DNA of 64,000 nt, taken from the NCBI GenBank assembly GCA_036365455.1, contig JAWQUS010000030.1, forward strand, positions 4,650,001-4,714,000. Direction: 5' to 3'. Source of the DNA: Macrosoma leucophasiata. Lineage: Eukaryota > Arthropoda > Insecta > Lepidoptera > Hedylidae. The notes under the pieces were generated by a model. It was not told where the DNA came from. It made no database searches and was given only the letters and a program-made list of their open reading frames with translations. The position numbers were made by a program, and so were the translations under genes. Below, one piece after another: positions 11,428-22,629 of the stretch (within the stretch, counting starts at the first letter, position 1; every line of letters begins with the position of its first letter).

Positions 11428-11715
11428 TGCCTCGGTAGCCTAGTGGTAGCAGGCCACTACTACTACGCTGAGGTCCTGGGTTCGATTCCCGGGTAGGGGG
11501 TTATCAGAGATAATGGTGTAAAGTCCTTTATCTCTGGTTCTATTGGGATTATTCCATTTTCTGGAAATTTCCCAGTACCTCGAAGTTTCGTAATGTGCCC
11601 GGAGATATCAACAGGCTCGCCACCTGTTACATGGGCCGAAACGTAACCGGCGAATCGTGGATGTTTGCATGTATACTAGAATGCATCCATTTACCTCTGC
11701 CTACCCCTATGGTTT
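11428..11715 (+). repeat. SINE family B, 3' shortened copy
   Basis: The tRNA-Gly-like head TGCCTCGGTAGCCTAGTGG matches the Pol III A box and is followed by a B box (gggttcgattcccgg). The body contains 'gtaatgtgcccggagatatc' and 'aaacgtaaccggcgaatcg'. The usual end ('ggggattacaggcgtgaagt') is missing. Other copies: 13932 (-), 21390, 32503 (-), 33865 and 56904. Confidence 0.85.
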
Positions 11716-12386
11716 GACATTCCAATAACGCCATTTTTCTGTTGACTGACTGCACTAGTGGAAGAAAATTCCTCCGCTAGTGGGTCGTGGGGTCGTCACG
11801 TCCCATCACGTGAAGTAGGTTAGCGTCATTGTGTTTTTTTACAAGAAACAATTTTTAGAAGAATGAAGTTGAAAAAAAAAAAAATGTGTCTCTTTCATGT
11901 TTTCTTAGTTTTGTTTCTTCTAATTTAATAGAGATACAAATAAAATCCAAAAGCATGTTTGTTTGAAAATATCCAATAGTCTGTAATGTTCGATCTTTTA
12001 TAGTTTTACAACCAAAACCTAAATCGAATTCATGTAACTTTTTATAAGCAATAGAATAACTCAGTACATAGTAAGTATATCTCGTAAAATATATCTAAAT
12101 TTACTTCCCTACAGAGAATCACGGTTCCCCATTTTACCACTATAAAGATATTCCGGAGGCTTATAAAAAAGGCGTAACGCGTGATGAATTCATACCTTTT
12201 CATAAATTATGGTACAAGCATTAGGTGCTTTACGGGAAAGATATCTAGGTGTAAAAATGATAAACTGGAAGCTGACATAATAACGAATGTTTTTATGTAA
12301 TACTTGTTATATACCGTATATACCGTCATTAAAATTTTTATAACATTACTGTTTTATTTATTTTTACACACATATTTAGCTTTGAC

Positions 12387-12582
12387 AACCCGGTTAATCC
12401 AGCGGTGTGAGATGACCGTCTGATTCGAAGGGTCGCGGATTCGATCCCCGCACTGGGACAAATGTTTGTATGGCCTATAGATATTTGTTTCGGGTCTGTG
12501 TGTTTGTGTATGTGTTGTATGTGTACAACGATACCCACGACACAGGTTTATACCTATTGTGGGGCTGTGAGTGTAAAGCGTA
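12387..12582 (+). repeat. SINE family A copy
   Basis: The tRNA-like head (gacaacccggttaatccagc) and B box (ggattcgatccccgc) are followed by the family body, ending at 'gagtgtaaagcgta'. It is slightly mutated in the acceptor stem. Frames at 12470-12814 run through it and are not genes. Confidence 0.85.
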
Positions 12583-12932
12583 TTTATTTATTTTAATATT
12601 ATTTATTTTACCTGTGAAGGCGCCCCAGACTATGCGTCGCCGCTTTGTTTCACATTCTCTACGTTTTGGATTGCTTTGCAATTATGTTCTTATATTTATT
12701 TTAATTTTGTATGACTTTAGGGTACATCTGTGTCGAATAAATGTTTCTTTTTACGTTTGCCTGTACTCTACAGTTAATCAGATTTGGGTAATGAGTTTAT
12801 GGTTAATACTGTGACTACTTAAAGCAATTTCAGCAAATTTCTTTAACAAGCTTACCAAACACGTTTAAGTACATCTTCTCCTTTAAATTCTGAGGTGCTG
12901 AACATAATCACACTATCACACTAATCACACTA

Positions 12933-13176
12933 TCACACTAATATTATAAATGTGAAAGTTTCTCAGTTTGGATGTTTGTCCCTCAATCACGCCGAAACTA
13001 CTGAACGGATTTTGATTAAATTTGTTATACAAATAGGGTATTAGCTGACTTAGATTAATGGATACTTTTTATCCCGAAAAAATGTTCCTCTGGGATGCCA
13101 TGGGATGATTTGATAAGTTTCCGCTGGTTACGCGAAGAGCGACCTACACACGGGCGGAGCCGCAGGCAACAGCTAG
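12933..13176 (+). mobile_element. Helitron-like non-autonomous element
   Basis: Starts 'tcacactaatattataaatg', ends 'cgcaggcaacagctag' followed by host T, with a small GC hairpin before the CTAG end, which fits Helitron termini (TC...CTAG between A and T). The start region is a short duplication of 'atcacact'. No coding sequence. Confidence 0.65.
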
Positions 13177-13328
13177 TAATAAATAATGTGGTGATGCAAT
13201 AATAAGTAGGGAGTTCCACCATCGCAACTATTGGGTGAAAACGTAAAATTTTCAAAAAACTAGCTACAATTTTTTAGTTTAAGCACTGATTCATATTAGA
13301 TTTAATATTCCCGCTACCTAATCACTCA

Positions 13329-13474
13329 CCCCCTTATTCATAAACGTACTTTAGATACGTTTTAGCTATAGAATGATTTGTCTTTGTTAGTTGCATTGAC
13401 AAATTTACAGGATAGAAAAAGACAAAGGACAGATTAGCAACACTTTAGCTAAAATACGTTTATGAATAAGGGGG
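13329..13474. mobile_element. MITE family E copy
   Basis: Terminal inverted repeats of about 20 bp (cccccttattcataaacgta) enclose about 100 bp that is itself partly self-complementary. The flanks are tca on both sides, a possible 3-bp target duplication. Related copies lie at 28260-28398, 28833-29203 (interrupted) and 52736-52873. Confidence 0.8.
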
Positions 13475-13931
13475 TCAATTTTGAATGCTCGTAAGTGACT
13501 TTATACAATACAAATGAAATATAAAGTCTAAATATAAGCATACTAAACAGTAGAGACAGATTTTTTAAATCACAGCCGTGCAAATATAATAAGTACACTG
13601 TGGTTACAGGCACACCTGTTTCAAATAAACGGGTTTTTTCAGCAAAATTGCGTGTACTCGTTAGACAATCAGATTTGAGTAATTTATTCAGGGTTAACAT
13701 TTTATCAATTTTTAAGGGTTCCAGATTTCTCCAACAATCATACCAAATATAAGGTAATGCGAAAATCCATTTGATGTTGAAATCAAAATAATTTGAATAT
13801 TTCCTTTTTTTTCTGTTTCAGAAATAAAAGTAGGTAAGTTGTACATTACGATTTGATAATAATTTTGATGGTGCCTACAATCTTCAAGTTCTTTTACTTA
13901 AGTTTGATATAAAGACGTTAGAAAAATTAAA

Positions 13932-14196
13932 CGTAACTTCACGCCTGTAATCCCCGAAGGGGTAGGCAGGGTAAAAATGCATGCATTTAATCGTACATAC
14001 AAACAGCCACGATTCGCCGGTTACGTTTTAACCCAAATAACAGGTGGCGAGCCTATTGACCGGGCACATTACCAAACTTAGGAAGGAAAGAAAAAGGACA
14101 TTACACCATTATCTCTGATAACCTCCTACCCGGGAATCAAACCCAGGATCTCAGCGTAGTAGTAGTGGGCTGCTAACACTAGGCTACCGAAGCCGT
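13932..14196 (-). repeat. SINE family B copy
   Basis: Minus-strand copy running from 'acttcacgcctgtaatcccc' (family 3' end) to 'aggctaccgaagcc' (tRNA-like head). Internal deletions are visible relative to the copy at 32503-32810. Confidence 0.85.
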
Positions 14197-14699
14197 TTTT
14201 ACAATTATATTTTTTAATATATTTTAATTAAAAAAAAAATAAACAACAACTAAACATTCTATGATTGTGCCTAAGAGAGTAATTCTCGTACAGCACTCAA
14301 TAGTTAGTGAAGAATTGAAAACAATATTCAAATTTGAACTTCAGTATTTTTATTTATTTTATTTTATTTATTAATCAATGAATTATCTACTATACATCAC
14401 CATAAAATTACAACTTATCTATTTTCACGATCCGTTAAGACAGGATTAATTCGTCAATACCCTACGCTGTTTTCTTAATAAGGTCACATCAAGGGCTTAC
14501 AGGTTCTCTTAGTCTAACATAATACCTCAATTTGTCTAGCCTTATTAATAACACCCTACATCACGCTGAATGTAATCTGCGATATGTCTGTTTCAATATC
14601 ATTCCAAAATAATTGGCGTTACTGAATGAGTTTCTATACAAATAAGTCTTGAAAGTATCAAAATATGTAGCTATGACATCATCGTCAACTAATAGTTTC

Positions 14700-14990
14700 G
14701 TCATCATCACCTTAATCACCATTTAAGGTGAAAAACGTCCACTGCTGAACAAAAGCTTCCCCAAAAGATTTCCACCAAAAAGGTCCTGGGCACTCTTCGG
14801 CCCTTGCCCGCGACCTTCACGGGACCATCAGCTCACCTCGTAAGGGACCTGTCCACACTAGTCTTCTGTCCCAACGGCTTTCGGTTCTTCGGACAATGCC
14901 CCACAGCGAATTGATGTTTCACTATTCGATGAGCTATGTCAGCTACTTTGAGTCTCATTCTGGATGAGAAGTGGCCAACAACAATAGTTT
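14700..14990 (-). repeat. LINE 3' coding tail
   Basis: Starts with an ATC trinucleotide run and continues with 'gtccactgctgaacaaaagc', then the complement of a decayed GGR...PKSRWDR-type LINE C-terminus. It ends a few bases before the mariner left end at 14996. No intact frame. Confidence 0.55.
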
Positions 14991-14995
14991 AGATA

Positions 14996-16291
14996 CGAGG
15001 GTGGATCCAAAAGTTCGAAGCCCGACCAAGAAAATGAAAGAAAAGTGGGTCTTATTTTATTTTTATTTTTCTACATAGTCTCCATCTAGCTCAACAAACT
15101 TCTTCCACCTGAACTGCAACTTGTTTATCCCCTCGAAAAAAAAAGATTCCGGAAGGTCGGCGAAATACTCGTTTACTGCGACTATCACCTCATCTTTGGT
15201 CGAAAATTTCGAGCCACCCAAATGTTTTTTTCAATTTGGAAATATATGATAATCTGAGGGGGCTAGATCCGGCGAATAAGGTGGGTGGGGCAGCAATTCG
15301 TAGCCACAATCATGGATTACAGACATTGTTTCAACCGAAGTGTGAACACGTGCATTGTCTTGATGGAACAAAACTTTCTTACGCAACATTCCCGGCCTTT
15401 TTTCTTTTATTTCTTCTCGGAATCTTCGTAAAAGGTTACAATAATAACTGGAATTAATAGTTTGACCTTTCGGTAAATAATCTACAAAAATAATGCCCTT
15501 CGCATCCCAAAAAACAGAAGCCATGACTTTGTTAGTCGACAAAACGACCTTAGCCTTTTTCGGTGTAGGTGAGTCAGATCTTTTCCACTGTTTGGATTGT
15601 TGTTTTGATTCAGGAATATGGTGGTGAACCCAGCTTTCATCCATGGTAACAAATCTAGACAAAAAGTCTTCGGGGTCAGTCTCAAAAAGTTCCAAACAGT
15701 CTCGCGAAATTGTGCATTGAACTCGTTTTTGTTCAGCTGACAGCAACCTCGGGACCCAGCGAGCAGAAACCTTATGGAATCCCAATTCTTTCGTTATTAT
15801 GTGTTGCAACCGGTCATAACTAATGTCTGTTGTCTCAGCTATCTTACCAATGGTCAAACGTCGATCACCCAGTACGAGATCATAAATTTTATCGATGTTT
15901 TCTATCGTGGTAGAGGTTGTAGGCCGTCCACTCCTAGGATCATCTTCAATGCTCTCACGACCGCGCTTAAACTCAGCCACCCACTTCTTGACACTGGAAT
16001 ACGATGAAGCAGACTCCCCCAAAGTGCCCACTATATCTTGATGGATGTCTTTTGGTGACAGGCCTTTTTTATTGAGGTACTTAATGACTGCACAATGTTC
16101 AATTTTCTCCATTATCGAAAATCGCGTCAGAATGCTTCAAACAAATAATAACAGAAAATGTATATTGTGCAGTATCGGAATGAAACTGCGCACAATAAAT
16201 CAATATGAGACATACTAACAAATGACGGTAAATTTAAAAAGATGTCATATCTCCTTGTAGTTTGGGCCACGAACTTTTGGATCCACCCTCG
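14996..16291 (-). mobile_element. Nearly intact mariner transposon
   Basis: The terminal inverted repeats begin 'cgagggtggatccaaaagtt' (14996) and mirror exactly for 22 bp at the right end (to 16291). Each end is flanked by TA (14994-14995 and 16292-16293), the Tc1/mariner target duplication. The total of 1296 bp is the usual mariner size and the transposase fills it on the minus strand. Both ends are intact, so only the coding region has an obvious defect. Confidence 0.93.
15063..16112 (-). pseudogene. mariner transposase with one internal stop
   Basis: The frame opens with MEKIEHCAVIKYLNKKG and reads 293 residues to a TGA at 15231-15233, then continues in the same frame for 55 more codons (GGSKFST, EYFADLPESFFFEGINKLQ, ELDGDYVEK) to a TAA at 15063-15065. 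The total of 349 codons is the length usual for mariner transposases. An N-terminal helix-turn-helix region includes SGRP. The catalytic triad is complete: D158 (TMDESW), D252 (HQDNARVH) and D287 (PDLAPSDYH), with 34 residues between the last two. The TGA removes about 55 residues after the last catalytic aspartate, so activity is doubtful. Confidence 0.9.
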
Positions 16292-16599
16292 TATCTTTTT
16301 CTGCGATTGCAGATCACTATTGCTACACCGAGGTAATTTCATTTGCATGCCATTGATTCAATTTATCGCTTCTGAGTCACATTAAAATGTAACCCGCATT
16401 ATTTCAAGATTGTTAGATGATATAATCAATGACATTTTGTTCCAGTAAGCTTTTTAGGAGTTAAATATACCAAAAGGAAAAGTAAATTGAAATAAAGCTA
16501 CTTTATAAACATTAATGTGAAAGTAAAAGGAAAAATGTGTCAAATTCATTTGCAATTCATGAAATTTCAAGAACGTTTCTATATAAGCCTACGATATAA

Positions 16600-17212
16600 A
16601 TAAAAAACCGGTCAAGTGCGTGTCGGGCCACGCGCATTGTTGGGTTCCGTAGTTACAGAGTAAGATGAGTAATGAAAAAAAAATATTTCCTATGGACTTG
16701 TTCGAAATTTTCGAGTAAAATACATTTGGTCGACTATTACTCACAAACTTGCAAGGCCAGTGTTCGTTGTGTCGTTATATGTAGCTACTATTGCCGTAAC
16801 GTTTGAATTTCTAACAACAACCGTTTAGTCTGTAGGGGGGGGGGACACTTGAGTCTTACGAAAATTTGCACTTTAAAGCTTAATAAGTCACGAATAGTTA
16901 CCTAAATCGAAAAATTATGTAAAATTAACACCCATAATATTTTAAAAAAACCTACCCAACGATATCCCACATCAAATGGATTTCGAAAATTAAAAAAAAA
17001 TATCCGCGCGATACAAGTAGGGGTTACTCTAAATATATGTTTTTTCATGTTTTTATTCTACCACCTTGTCGGCGTGATTAAGGTGTATAATTGTCCCAAA
17101 TTTAAAGTCTCTAGTACCAATAGTTTTTGCGCTAAACCGCGGACGGACAGACAGACAGACAGACGGATATGGCGAAACTATAAGGGTTCCTTGTTTGCTA
17201 CGGAACCCTAAA
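16600..17212 (+). repeat. Dispersed family D element
   Basis: Opens 'aaaaaaccggtcaagtgcgt' and 'gggttccgtagttac', closes with a (gaca)n run and 'gctacggaaccctaaaaa'. The two ends are partly complementary (gggttccgta / tacggaaccc). No coding content. Confidence 0.7.
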
Positions 17213-17309
17213 AAGCGGCCAAGACTGTCGGGCTCTTTTTGAGCCCGATTCGCTCTTGGCCATCAGCGCGCATGAACGATGAATATAAAAGAAACACGGA
17301 AGGGAGTGT

Positions 17310-17385
17310 CAGGACCGGGATATCTGGCGCTTCACACTCTATGCCTAGCCCGTGAGGGACTTGGCGTGAAGATACACAACAATAA
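17310..17385 (+). repeat. LINE family a: 3' end fragment
   Basis: Short match to the family 3' end ('gaccgggatatctggcgctt' through 'cgtgaagatac'), with no surviving frame. Confidence 0.55.
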
Positions 17386-17794
17386 TGCCTGTCATATGAT
17401 ATATGATTGTATACCGTAGCTTTACTACGATATACAATCAAAAAAATATTTTATTTATTTTTATTTCCTTAATGTATTACATAAAGCTGACCTCTATGAC
17501 CGCACTTGTGGTTCACAGTTGGTTAAAATTTACTTCATTTTGTTATACTTCCATGTTTGGGGTCAATGTTTTATATATGTGTACCAAATTTCAATTCAAT
17601 TGGTCCAGTATTTTAGGGACAGACGGTCAGCTAGGACAGACAGACGAGTACGAATGATCTTATATAGATTCTGTTTTTTTTTAGGTACGGAACTCTAAAA
17701 CAATGTTTTTTATGATTAAAACATTGAACCAGACAAAAAAAATTGACAAAACATGCGACAAAATGGAACTGGCAGATTGTGTGTGTTTGCAATT

Positions 17795-18085
17795 ATATTT
17801 TTTATATAATGAAGGTGGCAAACAATTCGTGTTCACATTCGTGTTCACATTGATGTTAGCGATGACTGCAGCCTATAGACACCCACACAAAAACCAGATG
17901 CAGATGCGTTACGACACCTGAGATCTTAGTTGTTTTGTCTCTGTGATAGTTATTACGGGGCCCTACATTACCATCTAAGCAGAACGATAGTGCTGAACAC
18001 TACCATTTGGCGGCAAGTAGATTAGGTAATGCGGTGTTGCCTACACCCTCGAGCTCCTACACTAGAACTCTACCACCATTATTAT
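17795..18085 (-). repeat. Retroposon family C copy
   Basis: Minus-strand copy with 'gcagcctatagacacccaca' and 'tagtgctgaacactaccatt', ending in the family 5' end near 'gagctcctacac'. The 5' foldback is partly lost. Confidence 0.65.
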
Positions 18086-18183
18086 TCGTTGCCTTTAGTT
18101 TTAGAGAAAACAGAAAGGTTACGTTCGTATTAACTGTAATTAAATGAAAACAAGACCAGAAATATTCTCTCCAACTAGGATGT

Positions 18184-18505
18184 GTTGAACATAGAGCAAC
18201 ACGGGCCACCGGCCGCGGCGGAACGGAGGGGAGTAGCCATATGCTGGCTTTCCCCTCTGTCAAAGTATAAGACCAAATGATCCTATGCCTGTCGCCCAGA
18301 AATTTAAATGTGTGCGTGAAATTGTTTATATACTTTGTCAAAGGTCTGAGTTTCATAGTAATAGACGATTTTTGTAGTGTGATTGTGTGTCACACGTATT
18401 TCCCCCCCAAAAAATGACCGACTGTTTTGCATAGGTAATAAACGCTGTGGCTACTCCCCTCCGATCCGCCGCGGCCGGTGGGCCGAGTTGCTCTGTGGTG
18501 TTGAA
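18184..18505. mobile_element. Foldback element with about 56-bp terminal inverted repeats
   Basis: The left arm 18184-18239 (core 'ggccaccggccgcggcggaa') is complemented by the right arm 18448-18505 with few mismatches. The interior (18240-18430) shares about 190 bp with 22430-22625, which lacks these arms. No coding sequence. Confidence 0.7.
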
Positions 18506-18679
18506 GGATAAAATATTTTTCCAGCTCAAGAGAATGAACTGATATTAAAATTCATGAGGTTTTATGCAAATTCACTTCGAAAGCTTTATTTTGGAAATAG
18601 TTTTCTTAACTGTTCCATGCCTAACTTTGTTAATTTTTGTTGTAATTTCTCCTGCTGTTGATAGGTACAGTAATTCACT

Positions 18680-18970
18680 GGTGGTAGAGCTCCACTGACG
18701 GAGCTCGCGGGCGTAGGCCGCGCACCACCGCATTAGCTAATTAATATACTTGCCGCTAAGTGGTAGTGTTCAGCACTATTGTGTTCCGGTCAGGTGGTAA
18801 TGTACGGCCCTGTCATTTTCGCCACTGAGGCATAACACTTTAGGCCTCAGAAGTGGCCACGCATCAGCATTTTGACCTTGATCTTATTGTGGGTGTCTAT
18901 AGGCTGCAGTCATCACTTAACATCAATGTGAACTGCATGCTTGTTTACCACTTCCATTACATAAAAAAAT
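18680..18970 (+). repeat. Retroposon family C, near full-length copy
   Basis: Carries 'ggtggtagagctccactgac' at the 5' end, the central 'tagtgttcagcactattgtg' and an A-rich end after 'ttaccacttccattac'. Good reference for the family. Confidence 0.7.
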
Positions 18971-19084
18971 ACTTATCATGAATCTAAACTGTAAACTTGT
19001 TTGCCACTACAAAAGAAAAACTTACGTATAAATAAATCTTTAGTACCTACTTTGTAACTACGTCCATATGTTCAGATTGTTCAG

Positions 19085-19215
19085 TATTCCGGTAGGCGGT
19101 CGCCATTCAAGAACTCTTCTGCTCCAACGGCCGTCGGTTCTTCGAGCTATGTGCCCTGCCCACTACCACTTGAGTTTCGGTATTCGGTGGGCTATATCGG
19201 AACTAACGTTGTTCT
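19085..19215 (-). repeat. LINE family c: coding tail fragment
   Basis: The complement encodes IPKLKWQWAGHIARRTDGRW-type residues, as in the plus-strand copies at 29240-29515 and 35130-35450. It is cut off on both sides; SINE A follows at about 19250. Confidence 0.6.
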
Positions 19216-19249
19216 AATGCAGATCTCTTCATTTCTGTTCCGGTCTCAC

Positions 19250-19412
19250 AGGTGTTGTGGGTGCCGTTGTACACACACAACACATATACAAACACCCAGA
19301 CCCGAAACAAATATATGCAGGCCATACAAATATTTGTCCCGGTGCGGGGATCGAACCCGCGACGCTTCGAATCAAACGGTCGTCTCACACCGCTGGACTA
19401 AGCGGGTCGTCG
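19250..19412 (-). repeat. SINE family A copy, 3' truncated
   Basis: Minus-strand tRNA-like head with intact B box ('ggggatcgaacccgcgac' on the plus strand), body ending early near 19250. Confidence 0.8.
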
Positions 19413-19685
19413 CCTTACTTACTCACTAACTACTTTAGCCTTATGAGGCCGATATTAGAAGGTTGATTATTGGTATCGTATTCTTGTTCTAAAACTCCGA
19501 AGGACTAACACTAACAACTAATATTTATTCTAGGCTCCTGAACTATTCCCAAGATTATTTTTATACATAAAAACATATTTTTGTCACATAAAGAGCATCT
19601 GTTGCTAAACTTTTTTCGGTTTGCTTTTTATTATAAGAATTCTAAGTCGACTTGAACGAACTAGACATAAAATATAATAGTAACT

Positions 19686-19787
19686 CTTCGACTGAGGTGT
19701 ATGTTTATACACCTCAGTCGAAGATGTCATGTTTATACCCCCGCATTGTGACGCAATCTGTTTAGATTGCGTCACAATGCGGGGGTA
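19686..19787. other. Two adjacent perfect hairpins
   Basis: Hairpin 1 has 17-bp arms at 19686-19702 and 19707-19723 around the loop gttt. Hairpin 2 has 24-bp arms at 19736-19759 and 19764-19787, also around gttt. Both are mismatch-free and lie 12 bp apart. Neither belongs to a repeat family I can identify in this window. Confidence 0.85.
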
Positions 19788-20079
19788 GGAAAATATTCTA
19801 CAAGTGTAGGTAAATTAATTTATATTTAATTTTAGAAACTACCTCGTTGCCGATTTATTTTTCACTCGCGTGAATGTAGTTTTATAAATAACTAGTCTAG
19901 TATTCGTCTTAGCATGATGATTATACATAGATATAGCCTAAAGTCTTCCTCGATATCTTTTATAGTTTAGGCAGCGTACGCAAAATAAGTAACTTTTCTG
20001 GTTGATTTTTTACACCTTGTGTCTGAAAAACATAAATATCTTACGGAACCCTATTTTTTCCAAAATAAAGCATATCTTA

Positions 20080-20215
20080 TGTTACCCGTGGATAATGTAG
20101 CTTTCGAATAGTGAAAGAATTTTTTAAATCGGTTCATTAGTTATTGAGCCTATTCAAAACAAACAAACAAACAAACAAAAAAATATTACCTCTTTATAAT
20201 ATTAGTTTAGACTAA
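20080..20215 (-). mobile_element. Helitron-like fragment
   Basis: The 'acctctttataatattagtt' end (minus-strand 5' end) and the 'gtgaaagaattttttaaatc' body match the pieces at 6195-6372 and 48470-48600. A (caaa)n run lies near the end. Confidence 0.45.
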
Positions 20216-20699
20216 GTAGCCTATGTTCTTTCTCAAGGTCAGCTCTATCTCTGTACCAAATTTCATCTCTGTACCAATAAAATCGGTTCAGTACTTTGGA
20301 CGTGAAAAGGTAACAGATAGACAGACAGACAGACAGATATAAATATATAATAAACTGAGCGACCCTTTCCCTGAGGGTCTCAGGGCGGGCGCTTGGTATA
20401 CCGAGCTGGAGGCTCGAGAAAGGGAAACCTAGCAAACGAATAATAATATTATATATATTTAGGTAGATATATAGACCAACTGGATAAAACAATAGATATA
20501 ACAATCCTACAAAAACAAGCAGCCATACATACCACTACCATACTCAGTAAGGTACTTGGAGATACAGTATCTATAAATAGTTCATCAAACACACAGTAGA
20601 CACTGGAGACACAACAGACATCACATACTAGTGTAGATTAGTATTTCATATCAATCACCCATCACACAAGAAACAACGAACTCTCACTGAAGTTTAGTA

Positions 20700-20835
20700 T
20701 AAGTATGTATGTATGTATGTATCTTCACGCCAGGTCCCTAACGGGGTAGGCAGAGAGTGTAGAGCGCCAGATATCCCGGTTCAGACAAACCTCTCGTGCC
20801 TCGTCTACCTTCATCATTCTCTTCATATGTAAATC
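20700..20835 (-). repeat. LINE family a: 3' end fragment with (ATGT)n
   Basis: A short gtat microsatellite precedes 'cttcacgccaggtccctaac' and the complement of the SAYP...RRACM coding tail. The same 3' end on the plus strand is at 50830-51085, where it also runs into 'acatacatacata'; this is probably the natural 3' end. Confidence 0.65.
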
Positions 20836-21099
20836 TCTTCTTTTAGTATAAGTAAAACCTTGAAACGACCTAATAATCTTGAAATGTAATTGAGATAGAC
20901 ATACTGCGGGTTATATTTTAAAGCGATGTAGGGGCGTTATGAACGAGGCTAGACAAATTGAACCTATCAAGCTGTGAAACATTGACGTAACTTTATTATG
21001 TAAACACGGTGTTGAGTATCGAGGTATTTTGGGTGCCAATCGACTGTAAACATGATTATTTTGTGTAATACTTATTCATAAAACTAGATGTGTTAATTT

Positions 21100-21373
21100 T
21101 TAATATAGAAAATCCTCATGTCACGATGCTACATGAGAACATACTACGAAACGTCTGGCAGATTCTCATGAAATTTTGTGCAACTGTTGGGTAGGTCTGA
21201 CATTAATTTTCATACTCTCGTGAGATGGGTTGTCCACTCTTTGCATTTTTGGACATTTTTTTAATAATGTGGCATTAAAAATATATATAGCTCTAAGTTT
21301 TCTTTATTACCAATCCCTATTTTTTAATAGCGGTATTGGTTATTAACTTTCGAAGTTCGTCGGGACTGCTAGT
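21100..21373 (+). mobile_element. Helitron-like non-autonomous element
   Basis: Ends 'cgaagttcgtcgggactg' CTAG then host T, with a preceding 'aatagcggtattgg' block that is also found in the element at 37580-37898. The 5' end is not certain. Confidence 0.5.
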
Positions 21374-21389
21374 AATAACATATATTATC

Positions 21390-21950
21390 TGCCTCAGTAG
21401 TCTGACTGGTAGCAGGCCACTACCGCTACGCTGAGGTCCTAGGTTCGACTCCCGGGTTGTGGGTTACAAAAATAAAAAAAAATAAAAATAAAATACGCTT
21501 ACACTCACAGCCCCACAATAGGTATAAACCTGTGTCGTGGGTGCCGTTGTACACATACAACACAAACACAAACACCCAGACCCGAAACAAATGTCTGTAG
21601 GCCATACAAATATTTGTTCCGCTGCGGGGATCGAACCCGCGACCCTTCGAATCAAACGGTGGTTTCGCACCGCTGGACTAACCGGGTCGTCAAAAGACGA
21701 GGTCAAGAGACAAGGGTGCACATACATATATTTTTTATCTTGTTTGAGTTTCTGATTCTGATTCTGGTGTAATCTCTGGTTGTATTGTAATATTTCAATT
21801 TTACTGGATTTTTTTCAGTACACCGAAGTTTGGTTATGTGCTCGGAGACGAGAACCTGTTACATGGGCCAAAACGTAACCGGCGAACGAAGGTGTTAGCA
21901 TGTATGCTTAAATGCATGCATTTACCTCTGACGGAGATTACCCTTACCCT
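21390..21950 (+). repeat. SINE family B interrupted by a SINE A
   Basis: The tRNA-like head is at 21390-21467. The family body then resumes from about 21765 ('ggtgtaatctctggttgtat') through 'gttacatgggccaaaacgta' to the 3' region near 21950. The gap is filled by a minus-strand SINE A, so SINE A inserted after SINE B. Confidence 0.8.
21492..21691 (-). repeat. SINE family A, nested copy
   Basis: Full-length minus-strand copy from 'aatacgcttacactcac' to 'taaccgggtcgtc', with an intact B box. It lies inside SINE B (21390-21950). The A/T-rich stretch at 21466-21491 is its 3' tail. Confidence 0.85.
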
Positions 21951-22119
21951 TCAGAGGTTAAAAGTGTGAAGTTAGCCTTATGTTATATTCCAAATAATAT
22001 TATAGTCATAATATGATAATTATTTTGCACCGTGAAAATGACGCAAATTATAGATAGAAAATGGCTTCCGCGTGTTCGTGAAACACGATTAAAATTGATC
22101 AATTTTTTCCTCAGTTATA

Positions 22120-22345
22120 CCGCGGAAACTCTGCCAAAATTCCATACAAACGCTTATTTTGTTCTCTATTACATAGACATCAATCAGTGAGAAGCACGGA
22201 GAAAATATCAACCGTCGCCGATAAGAGGAGGTTCGGTGATGCGGGGAAATCGGGCGGGACGTCGAAGTGTCCATTCTATGCGCAGTATTACATATTCTCT
22301 GCCTCAGCTTTGGAGGGCAATGTGCGTAGCGCTAAGCATTGTCTA
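22120..22345 (+). repeat. Dispersed family G copy
   Basis: Runs from 'taccgcggaaactctgcc' through 'aaaattccatacaaacg' and 'gggcgggacgtcgaagtgtc' to 'attacatattctctg'. The second copy is split by the hAT-like insertion, at 58155-58204 and 60825-60985. Confidence 0.65.
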
Positions 22346-22429
22346 CGTAGAAGCTGGGTGCTACGCGTTAACTTATACTTAATGGCAACGCCACATGAGT
22401 ATTTTACAGTTTTAGTCATACAGTAACAT

Positions 22430-22625
22430 GGCCCAGGCTTTCCCCTCTGTCAAAGTACAAGCACGAGTGTGCCTACGCCTGTCGCCTAGATGTTTAAATG
22501 TGTGCTTGAAATTGTTTACGTATTATGTTAACGTCAAGGTGTGAGTTTCGTAGTAATAGACGATTTTTGTTGTGTGTATATGTGTCATACGAATTTCCCC
22601 CCGCAAAAAACGACAGACTGTTTTT
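22430..22625 (+). repeat. Copy of the interior of the foldback element at 18184
   Basis: Shares 'ggctttcccctctgtcaaag', 'gtcgcctagatgtttaaatg' and 'gtaatagacgatttttgt' with 18240-18430 but lacks the GC-rich inverted arms. Confidence 0.7.
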
Positions 22626-22629
22626 TACT

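Noticed and set aside
12338..12814. Frames over SINE A, including 114 codons on the plus strand
   Set aside because: They begin in SINE sequence and continue into AT-rich DNA; similar frames appear at every SINE A copy.
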